Source: Brachionus plicatilis
Lineage: Eukaryota; Rotifera; Eurotatoria; Ploima; Brachionidae
Assembly (NCBI GenBank): GCA_010279815.1
Contig: QEOQ01000226.1
Span: forward strand, 1,723,810-1,787,809
Length of the DNA: 64,000 nt
Direction: 5' to 3'
Part shown: piece after piece, positions 1 to 12,800 of the stretch
Numbering within the stretch: position 1 is the stretch's first letter
How the letters are laid out: each line of letters begins with the position of its first letter
Translations under genes and position numbers: made by a program
The notes under the pieces: generated by a model
What the model was told of the DNA's origin: nothing
Database searches by the model: none
Seen by the model: the letters and a program-made list of their open reading frames with translations, nothing else

Positions 1-1395
1 CAAAAATAATCAGCTACTAATCTATTAAATAATTAAGTATATTTCTTTATGAAGATTTTCTACTAAAAAACATAATTGTTTTTCGAGTGGAATAATTTTA
101 TTCTAATCTTGGAATTTGTTTTATTTTTAAAGAAAATTTAAGGAATCTCCAGCTATTGGATCAATAATTTTAGGAATAATTAAATTTTCATTAGTTGTAA
201 AATTTAATCCGGATCCACTTTTGAAAACTTATCCATCAAGCCTGATGAAATATAAATAGAATATTATCCGATGACTTTTGTAATTCAAATTGAGAAATTT
301 TCTCTGGATTAATTTTTCGAATACTAAAAATAACAAGTAACCACTTTTTTAAATTTTCAATATCAGAAAATAAGGATATAAAAATCGATTGAATAAAAAC
401 CTAGAGGCAAATATAAGGAATATCGACTCTGTCATTGTTTTTATATATTATTTGTGTAGGATGTAAATGAATGCCGGAATTCAATCCGAAAATAGGAATT
501 TCTGGTCCCGTAAATAATTAATTTTGATCCTTGAAGGTCTTTTCAATTAGAGTTTTTATTCTGAATAAATTGATGATTAAATGGTTTTAAAAATTGATTT
601 TAATTGCATCTGCCAACTTAATAAAACGGGAAAATTTATATTCAATTGATCAATTTTTTTAATTTTTAAAAAATTATTCAAAAAAAAACAATGAACCTCT
701 TCCTCATCAAAAATTACTTCTAAACTCTTGTTCAGTCCAAAAGAGGGTCAGAAATAGCCCACGTCATAAATAATGGCATTAAGCGAAGATTATTAAAAAT
801 ATTATATAATAAATTTTTTAAGGTTTCAATTCAAATCCGAGATAATTTTGAGGTTGAAATTTAAAATAGAAGCAATTAATGATATGACTTGGCTTCAGAG
901 GCACAAATGAGACTGAAAATAAATCAGATCAACTTTTGCTAAATCAATGAAATTCATAAATTCTAAAATTTGATTCTGAGAACTAAATATATTATCTGCC
1001 ATTAAATAAATTTTTGATAAAAAATTTTTGTTTAATTCGTTTCTCAAATATGGTCAAAAAAATTGATAACCAAATTTTTCATTTTGGAATTTTTTAAATA
1101 TTTAAAAATTTTAATTTTAAGTCAAATTTTTTTTTAATTTTAAATTTAAAAAAAAATATCGTGCAATGATGGATTTGGTCACATCTTTTGATCATAAATT
1201 TGTCTAATTTTATCTCCTCAAATTAACAAATTTGATGTAATAAAAAATAATTTTTAGATTATTAAAATATTTTATTAAAATTTTAACAATAAAAAAAAAA
1301 CATAAAACAAAAATATAATAATGAAACATAGATTTATAATCTAAACGCTGTATATCATTTCGGTATTTAACAGTTACATATTCAGCTGCATACAT
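1..1395. other. gene-poor AT-rich stretch
   Basis: No coding region or structured repeat could be supported here. The sequence is AT-rich with homopolymer runs. A short minus-strand open frame at 1210-1395 starts where the Ras gene ends and is low-complexity; I do not regard it as a gene. Confidence 0.5.
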
Positions 1396-2239
<844 letters not shown>

Positions 2240-3829
2240 AGATTTATTACAAAAAAATCTAAAAAAAACATTAAAAAATAATTTTAAGCCTTGATTTACC
2301 ATTAAATTTTTTTTTTTTCATATTTTATAAAATAAGAAAAAAAAATTTAAAAATCGATTTTCTTTCAAAGCATTCCATTCTAACTCCAAAAAGTTAATAA
2401 ATTATTATATGACATTATTTTATTTTTGGTGTTTAATTAATATCCATGGATGGCTATGGTAAATTAATTATACAACTTTCATTTGCTTTATTAATCAGAC
2501 ACTTTTTGCACTAATCTAGAAGAAAAATCTTGGTATAATGCTACCAACTAAAATTAAAATTCTCACTTACTAAAATTGTAAAAGTAGTGAACCATTTTAG
2601 GTAAAAATCATAAAACCTGTTTTAAATAACTTTGTACATAAATCTAGTCAAAATTTTATGATTATTTAGTATCGTTAAATGATTCTATTTTTAACTTAAT
2701 TATTATTATTTAAATAAACTTTTTATTAATTTTTATTTATTTAACATTTTTTTTTATTCGAAGGAACTAATGCCTGATCAAAATTTTACAAAATAAAAAA
2801 ACTCGAGGACCCTAGATTCTGAACTAAAAACATAATTTTTGATCACCGAAAATTTAATAAATTTTTTTTAAGATTTTTCAAAGAACCTCGATTGTAATTA
2901 AGGGCTGTTTTAGCACTTTTTTTTCAATTTTAAAACAGACTAGCTTTTAATTAGAATTCTCTTTTTTTGTTTATAACTAGCTTAATTTCAATATCTAAAA
3001 AAATAGATTTTTTTAGACATAATTTGCAATCGCTTGATTAGAATAATAAAATTATCATAATTTTTGTTTCCGTGATTGTTTCGAACGGTACCCAGACTTG
3101 AAAGTATCCTGTTTAAACAAATTAAACAAACAGAATCAGAGAAATAAATATTAATAGATGCACATTTTGACAATTTTAATTCAAAATAATATCCTTCATT
3201 TGAAGTTTGTTTCCTTGGCTTTTTGTTTTCAAATTGGTGCATGCAACTTTTCCAATGCAACATTTTATTAAAAGCATTTATTGATTAAACAACTGACTTA
3301 ATTAAAATTAATCAAAATTAGATTGAAAAAAAATTTCGGAAAAAAATTGAGACTCTATCAATTTCAATTAATTAACAGCATCGCATGCAAAAAAAACTAA
3401 AATAATTTTAAAAAAATATTGATTTTTTAATTGTAAATTTTTAAATGTCATTGATATATAATTAAATAATCAAAAGCTTAGACCCATTGAACCAAAAAAC
3501 AAGAAAAAGTTTTTTTGTGTTCCAAAAAATCTAGAAAAAATTTCTAAAATTGAAAAAACATTTTTTATTCTATTTTGTTAACTAGTATAAATACTGATTA
3601 ATAAAAATAATAAAAACAAACAAATATCATTGATAGAATATCGATGTTTACAGTTAACTGCATTAGGAAAAATCAAGCTCATTTATCTTATCTATGCACG
3701 AACAAATAATTTAATTATTCCAACTAAACAAAAACAGCTTATCTATGGCTGTAAAATAATTATCTTTATTTTTATGACTATGAAATAGTTGGGCTCTTTT
3801 TTAATTGTTTAATCATTCGACTTAAAATC
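2240..3829. other. intergenic region between divergent Ras and hexosaminidase genes
   Basis: About 1.6 kb separating two divergently transcribed genes, so it should hold both promoters. I see no clear TATA box, CpG-rich stretch or coding frame. A minus-strand open frame at 2988-3263 matches no family I recognise. Confidence 0.5.
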
Positions 3830-6800
3830 ATGCATTTAATAAATTTATTTGTTTTGTTATATTTAGCTCAAGCTGATTGTAAGTTGTACCCTATCGCGGT
3901 TAGATTGCCGCTCAATGGTACGCCACCTGACCTAGGAGGCTCGCTGTGGCCAAGACCCAATTTTCAGCAATTCGGCCCCGAAAGATTTTTTATTGATAAA
4001 AATTTTAAGATAGAGCTCGATTCGGGGCTGAACGTGTGCGAAAAAGACTTGCTTGAAAAACTGTGGGTTCACTACCAAAGTGTTCTGTATCCGCCTAAAT
4101 TAAAGTTCCAAGCGCTAGCCAGCTCCGACCTGGTCCTCAAATCTATTTCTTTTAAACTAATCACTAATTCTCCGGAATTTATTCTGTCCTCATGCACCGA
4201 AAAATACTATCCTTTTATTCAAGATACCGAGACAGAATCATGTACTTTTTTATTAAATTAATTAAAATTGAAAACTAAAAAATAATTTTAGATAAATTGA
4301 ATGCTGGGAGAATAGGTGTGCAAGTGGTTGCTAAATCTGTTTGGGGTCTCATCAGAGGATTAGAGACCTTTTCTCAACTGGTCTATACTCCGTTAAATAC
4401 AAATAAAGTAAATACATTTTAAAGCTTGAGTCTGAGGAAAAAGTTTTTTTTTATTAAAAAATTTGATTAAATATTGAAGAATTTCTAATGTTGAAGAATT
4501 TTGTTTAACAGTAGAAGTATATTTTCTTTTTTAAATCCATGATATTAAAAAAAAATGAAAAAAAATTTTACTGAGTCATAACTAAAAAAAAAAAAAATAA
4601 TTTCCACCTAATTCTAAAAAAATTTATTTATTGTAAAATTCTGTTCAAAAGATATAAGAATTTAAATATTTTTTAAACATTCAAACGACTCATTTGGTGC
4701 TTCTAGTGTTGAGTCGTCAAAATTATTTATGAGTGTTTAATTTATTTGAAAATAATAAAAAAAATAATGAAATTCTGAATTTTTTATTGATTTAAAAATC
4801 CAAAAAATTCTCTTAAAAATAAAATATTTTAATTTTTGGAAAAAATATAGCTTTTCTAATTTGAAGTATCAAATTAATCAAATTTACAAAATTAATGCTT
4901 TTTGGTTTATTTTTTAAAATTCAACTAGCAATTCTTTAATTATAATTTAAACAAAATTTAATTATTTTTGATTTAACTCAGGTTAAAAAGGGTCGACTTT
5001 GTCGTTTACAAATTTTATCTATAATTTTTTTCTTTCTAAAATAGTTACAATTTTTCTGAAATTTTTAGATTAATGAAATTTTTTTATCTCACTTGCTTTT
5101 TCAGAGCTAATTTTTTTAAGAATCAATTTTAATAATTATTTAATTGAACTATCTTTTTTATAATTTTTCAATTTTTTGGGTTGATGTCAAATTTTCAAAT
5201 ATCTCTCATTCCATCATTGGAGTTTTTAAAGAGCTTTTAAAAATATAAATTAATAAAATTTTTGATACACAAAAAGGATAGAAAATAAAATAAATTAATA
5301 AACAGTTGTTTGAGAGGAGTAAATTAAAATGTTATAAGAAGACGAGTTCAAACAGAAAGCATTTTTTCAATCATTCATTCGTTTATCTTATTCCAGATAC
5401 TCCAGAGTGGCGTTTTAGTTCAACATTTTATTAAAATATGAACCAACATAATCCTTTTTTAATTCTAGAATATTTTTTTATGCATCTTAAAAATAGGTTA
5501 TGAAGATGCTCTTCGATTTTTTCAAAATTAATTTCCTCAAGAAATTTATCTGAAATATCTAGATATTAACAGAAAAGTGGTAAAAGAACATAATTGAGGT
5601 ATTTTATATAATTTGGAACCGTCCATTTAGATTTTTTAAATGAAAGTTTTTAAAATTTTTATATTTTTGCATAATATCGATAAAAAAAATAAAGTCAAAG
5701 TTGATATATTGCCGTAATATGTAAATAAATAAATTTTTCTAATATTTTATAAAATTTTATAAATCAAAAATTTGAAACTATAAAACTGCCTTGGGTTCTA
5801 TGTACAAAATTTCAAAGCTTACATTTCGGCATCTATGCTCAAATTGACCACATAATATTCTATAAAAAAATATACAATAAAATAGCTGCAGTAAATCATT
5901 AGTAATTTTAAAATATTTTAAATACCCACCAAATTTTTACAATGATCAAAAATCGATAACCATTTATAATTTATCAAAAGTTTCTACTTTAAGTTTAAAA
6001 GTTTCATTAGATAAGACTCAAAGAATTTGAGAAACTGTTTTCTATTTGATAACATCGTGCCTTTTTGAAACCATTATTTCATTAAAAAAAAATTAATTCT
6101 ATCAATTTGAATCATCGCTAAAAAATATCTTCAACTTAAGCTTTGACTTTTGAGCCTCAAAATACTTAAAAACAATTCGGAATTGTTTTTAAGTATCAAG
6201 TCTTGAGTCAAGTTATGAATGGGACTAAAACTTGTGACTTAAAAATTAAAAAATTAAAAAATAAAAAAAATTAAATAAAGTTTTTATTTTTTTCGACCTA
6301 AATTTTTTATTAAATGTACTAAATTTTCACTAAATTAATTTCTTTTTAAAAAATCATTAATTAAAATTGTAAGCAGCAAATTTAAGAGTATAGCCAACGT
6401 TCATGTTTTTTCTTTTTTTCCTTTCTTGAATTTTTGTATTTCATTTTAATTTTAATTTTTGCATTAATTTTTTTTAATTTATTGACTATTTGGCTTATAA
6501 TAATAAAAAGTTAAATACCTGTGACATAATATAACTGGACGTGTTTATTCCTTTACTTGAGGATTTTAAGATCAAACTCAAATTGTCCAAAAAGACTTAG
6601 TAACATTTTTTGTATTTAAAAAGATAGATAACTTAGAAAATAAGTTAATGAATTATTTAAAAAATTAAATTGTGACTTTATTTTAAGTAAACATAGTTTT
6701 TAAGTCAATATTAATAATAATAATAATATATATAAGCTACAGCAAGACTAGCTTGCGGAGATGGCCTACTAGGAGGTCACCTATGGTAGCTCCTTGCACA

Positions 6801-9800
6801 TAACACATAGAAAAGTACTGAAAAAAGAAATCCTGTTTAAATTTTTAGGTCAAAATAAAGTTTACATTACGGATAGAAAAAGCTGTAAAAGAAAAATTAT
6901 AAAAATAAGTGTTCGTGATTAAGATAGTTGACTAGACCGGAATGCATCGTATCCGTTCTTGAACTTGTTGACTGAGTCGGCGTCTGTGACTGTAGCTGGC
7001 AGGGCGTTCCACTCGTTTACTATCCTGTTGGTAAATGTGTTTGCCCGTTGTAGACATTTGGTGGAGACCTGGCCGGACAGTCTTCTTGCATGACCTCTGA
7101 TACCATCTCTGATCGGTCCAGTATCTAAATGATCTTTTCAACTGGCCGAGAATTCCTGTAGCTCTGTTCACTTGATTTTTAATATGAATGGAAAATTTCA
7201 AGTTACGTGAAAACGTGACTCCCAGATCCTTTTCTGTGTCGACGAAAGCTAGTGCGCTCCTGGACTCGTCATCTCCCATCAGTAGTTCGGATTGGGCGTA
7301 GATGTTCTTGCCGGACCTGCTAAATTCCATCGCCTTGCATTTGCTCACGTTGAAGAGCATACGCCACGTGTTTGACCACTCGGAGAGTGCGTCGAGGTCA
7401 TGTTGAAGTGTGGATAGGTCACTGGTGCTGCGTATTGTGGCAATAAGTTTACTGTCATCGGCAAATAGTTTGACTAGGTGGCTGACCGCCGCTGGCATGT
7501 CGTTGATGAAGATGACGAACAAGAGCGGACCTAGGACGCTACCTTGAGGGACCCCACTAGACACATCAATCCAGTCAGCAGAGTGCTGACGCTGATAGAT
7601 AACTTAGAAAATAAGTTAATGAATTATTTAAAAAATTAAATTGTGACTTTATTTTAAGTAAACATAGTTTTTAAGTCAATATTAATTTAACTTTTTTGTT
7701 CGGTTCTCCAGCAAAATTAGAAAAAAAATCTTTTATGCATTGAAAATGAACTGAAATTTACCTTGTATCTGCAGAAAAAGTTATAAACCTTTTAATCGAA
7801 ATTTTTTATTCTTTTTGTATTGTAAAATTTGTATACCTCGAGCTAACTGGTACTAAAGACAACAGAGAGGACATAAGTTAAAAAGATGATTTTTTTTATA
7901 AAAAAATTTTAAAATAGTTCCTTTTTGATTCAAACTTAATATTTCGAAAAAATTCCGTATTATATGAAATTTTATTAATAATATAAATTTATGTAATTTT
8001 ACGGAGATATGCTCGGGAGGAGAATAAAATATTTTCATTGAGAAAAACAATGACCATAGAATATTAATTATATTACAATACTTGAATATTATAAAACACT
8101 TTGAGTATTTTAATATATTGAGTTAAATTAGATTTATAAAATTAAACTGCTTTTTTTGAATAAGAAATCCTATAAAGCTGATTGTCAAATAAATTAAAGC
8201 TTATCGGATAATTAATGTTAGCAATCAGATTTGAAACGCTTGTTTTCATTGTCTTTTTAATATTTTTTATTATTATTATTTAAATTTTTTGTGTCTTTTC
8301 TATCGCTTGGCTAAAAAGAAGGTCGTTGATCCATTCTGAATAGTCATTCTGAGTACCTTGTGTAAAAAGATAACTAATAGAATACTAAAATGGTGTTATT
8401 ATCAAGAAAGAAGACAAATTTATTAATTTTTTTGATTAATAAATTAATACAGGCCTTGAAAGTGTAGAGTAAAATAATAGAGATAGCAAGGCGGTGAGTA
8501 CTTTAAGTCTTATGATGCTGATTAAGAGTAAACTTTGTTTAAAATAAATTGATTTATAGCCCTAAAAATACACAAACACATTTTTAAAGACATTTCAAAA
8601 TGAATTTTTATTATCATGACCAAAAATGATTTATTATTGAAAAGTTTTAAATATTTTTTTTATTATAAAATAAAATTCAGAGGCATGTTCAGCAGTAGAA
8701 AAGAAAAATAGACCTAGGTAGGTGCTAGGGAAAATTTCTGTAACCGTGAAAGGCTTATAACAAAATAAATATTGACAGTGCAAAATAAAAAAATACAATT
8801 TAGAAAGTATTCATAAATAAAAACATTTTTCTAAAAGAATAGGAAACAATCTAATTTTGGGAGAAGAGAAAAAAAATTGAATAATTGAAAATCAATTGAC
8901 AATTTCTAATTTTTTTTAGGGAAATTGAACATTTTTCATTCCGATATTTATGAAATGAAATTTAATTTCTATATTTCGTCCGTCTCCCACTAAGGAATGA
9001 CAAAAAAAATTATTAAAAAATAAATTTATAATCACGATTTTCAATTAAACAATTTTAGAGAATTATAGTAGAAGAAAAAATAACTGGGCCCGAAAAAGTC
9101 GAGATGAGCCATAAGGCAATAACAGTTCTCTACATTCACACCAGTTTCTGTACCATAAGCCATTCGAGAAGCCTCGCTTTGATAAATTTTAACGAGTTTA
9201 CTTCAGCGACAGTAATCGGCAAACAATTTCAGTCATTTACAACCCTAATTCGGAATTGAATCTGTCTGAATTAATTAAGCTGAACAACTTAAAGGAAAAT
9301 TTTTCAATTCTTCCGGTAGATCTAAAAGTTTAACCCAATGATCATTCCATACCTCTTATGTCTAGCATATTTTTTCTAAAAACTAATTCACTTTTAAATG
9401 AACACTATTCAAATGAATTCATTTTACATCCGCAACTTATAATCTCAAATCTTTTTTACTTTCATAAACTAATCGCGTCATATTTCAATTAAATAAAATT
9501 AATAAATAAATAAATAGCTCAAAGTATAGAGAAAATGTGAGATTATATTCATTGTTTATTTCATCATTCTCTAAAAATTGTATTGTTTTTTAAAATAATT
9601 ATTAAGATTTACTTTTTGGTGTTAAAATAGAAAATTTTGTAGCTGGAAGACTTTATTTAAAAAAAAATTAAAATATTGATTGAGCCTAAAATTTTAAAAA
9701 GTGTTTCACAATTTTTTTTATATATTTCAATAATTAACTTTGTTTAATTCAACTTTCTAGCTAAAAAAAAACCCTGAAATAAATTTTTAAAATATTTATA

Positions 9801-12800
9801 CAACACATAATAAACAATTAATTGGATGAATGAATTTAGCAAATTTAATGTCTAAATGTTGTTATATTAAAATTAAATTTTATCTTGGATAATAAATTTC
9901 TTTAAAGGCTCAATCGGGCTCTTAAGTAATAACTGACCAGTTGGTCACATATTTTGAAACCAGAAATCCTGACCTAAAAAATACGACCAATACTGGTCAC
10001 ATAATTTTCGAAGTGGGAAATATGTGACCAGAAATTGGTCACCTATTTTTTCATTAATTACATATTTTATTCAACATCGAAAATATTTTTAATTTTTTTT
10101 TATATTTTTTGAAGATTTAAACTTGTAAAAAAGTTAAATTTTATTTGATGAAATAAAGTTCATTTTGAAGCACAATGAAAATATAAGCGCAAAAATGAAT
10201 GTTAAAGTAATAAAATAAAAATAAAATAAGACAGTATTACATTTAAAAGTTTGTTGTATGAAAAGCAGGCACTTAATTTTTTACATTCAAAGAAGAATTA
10301 ATAAGATTAGTCAAGTATGCTGCAATTCTTCTTACTTAAAGCAAAAAGGGTTAAAAAATAAATGGCCCAAACACATTAAAACTTAAAACTGATTATTTTG
10401 AATTTCTTTGGTAACGTAATTCAAGAGCATCATTTTTCCAGACTAGTTCTATTGTGGTAAAAGAATTACGGATTTTTTTTTGGCACATTCTCACAAACTA
10501 ACATGAAAAAACGCTGAAAAGAGCCGCTTTTGGTTCTACCTTGGTTCAAATAGGGTCTCTATAACATGAGATCAATGATACATACACCTTGGAACAAAAC
10601 TTTTTGTTTTTATCATTTATTTAACATAAGAAAAACTATATACATGTTAAATTTATTTTGTTAATTGTTGTTTAACTGATTTTTTTTTGTTTTTAAAAAA
10701 ATTAGACTCAAACGGTGCAAAACTTTTACAATTTTCCAAAAATTTGAAAAATCTCACTTAAAAATTCATTCTCTCCATATAAGAAAATCAAGGAATGACA
10801 ACTTTTATTAAGAGTAATGTATTAAAATTTTGTGAAAAAATATTTTTTCTTTTCTTCTTTCATTGCTATGTTAAATGATCTAATTTGTATTATTTTTGAT
10901 ACAAATACTGTAAAAAAAAAAATTTATTTTTAAATTAAATCTCCTTTAACAATTAACTCAACATATTTAAATCATTAGTGAAAGATTTGTAGATTTGATA
11001 ATTCCGAACAAAATTTATGTCTTAATTTTTTTATAATTTTATCTTTAAAATATACCAAATGCTCATAAATGGTGAACCTTTAAAAAAAAACCAACAAGGA
11101 TATTGTAATGTTTAACTCTTAAAGTAGAATTCAATTGATAAAGATATGGACTAATATATTAAGAAATAAACTAAGAAGCCAAGAAAACGAAATGCTTTAT
11201 TTAAATATTTTTTGTGAAAACTATAAAATAAAACAAATGTAATTAAAATTTTTAATTACATTATTATTCCGTTTTTTCAGTAAATCAGAACCTACATTTA
11301 AAATAAAAATGTAGGTTCTGATTTTACTCTGGTTCTTCTCTGTTCTTTTAGAAAAAGAGCTATAAAAAATTTTTATAGCTCTTTTTCTAAAAGAAAATTT
11401 AACATCTACTCTATTTTTTATATTTGGAGAACAAAATTATCAAATTTAATTTTCCAAATTCCAATTATACTCGGTTGCTATCTTAAAAAGTTAAAAAGTC
11501 TTTGTAAAAGTTAATCAAAAATTTTTGAAAAAGGACCGGTGTGTACTTAATTTAACTTTTGAAAAAAAATTTATTTTAATTAAATATAATAAAAAATCAT
11601 CCTTTTTATTTTTATATTTTGAAATCTAAAAGTTAAATAATAATCACAAAATTTTATTTAAAAAATTTATTTACCGGGATTTTGTAGTTCGTTTCAATTA
11701 GATCTTTTCAATTCAGAAAAACATGAATTACTTGAATATTTGTATATAATTAAGCATTTTACAGAACTAAATGATTTATTTTAGTAAAAAAAATATTCAA
11801 GCTTTTCTGAATTGAAACGATCAAATTCAAAAGAACTCCACAACCCCTTATTTACCGATATTTTTGATAAAATAAAAATAAATAAAATGAATAAAATGCT
11901 TGTTTTTCTATCAATCTTTATTAAAAAATAGATTTTATCAGGTATCATCTAAGCGTAGGCCTATTAATAAACATGCAGATGCCATATTTAATTAATATTT
12001 TTTAATAAAATAGCTGGCAATAAATCAAACAAATATATCAGATGCACCGAGGTTTTACCATAGAGGTATAATGCTTGACAGCTCCAGGCATTTTATACCA
12101 ATACCTCTACTAAAAAAACACTTGGATACAATGATGTACAACAAAATGAACGTGTTCCATTGGCATTTAGTGGACGATCAATCTTTTCCGTAATTTTTTT
12201 GCTTTTAAATTTATTAAATGAAAAATTGGTCTAAAAGGCTCGAGTCAAAAACATATCCTAATCTTCATAAAAAAGTATGCCATTTAATTATCAGGAGAAA
12301 TTTTAATATTAAAAAAAAATTTCAGGGTGCTTATTCCGAAAATCATGTTTATAATCATGAGGAAATAAAGGAATTGATTGAATTTGCGCGTATTCGCGGC
12401 ATTCGAATCATACCCGAACTGGACACACCGGGTCACACGTACTCTTGGGGTTTAGGCTATCCAGAATTGATTACAATCTGCTGGAAAGATGGTAAACCAT
12501 TCCAGGCTATTTACAATGTGCAAGGACAGAGAGAAATTTTGAATCCAATACAGAATTTAACCTATGATTTTGTGAGCAATTTGATCGCCGAATTAAAGGG
12601 GCTATTCAGTGATCCATTTATCCATCTGGGCATGGATGAAGTTTACTATAGTTGCTGGGAGTCTAATCCAAACATCAGCCAGTTTATGCTTTTAAATAGT
12701 TTAAACTCGACCAAAGACCTAGAACAGTATTATATGAGTAGAGTTCTGACGTCGGCAAATAAGTTGGGATACAAGGTCACTGTTTGGCAAGATGTATGGG

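Noticed and set aside
1210..1395. 61-codon minus-strand frame just downstream of Ras
   Set aside because: Low-complexity, AT-rich, no splice link to the Ras frame, whose stop is at 1396-1398.
6623..7686. Interpretation of the 93-bp repeats as LTRs
   Set aside because: The enclosed coding sequence is a non-LTR reverse transcriptase with a trinucleotide tail, and the repeats continue flanking intron sequence without TG..CA ends.
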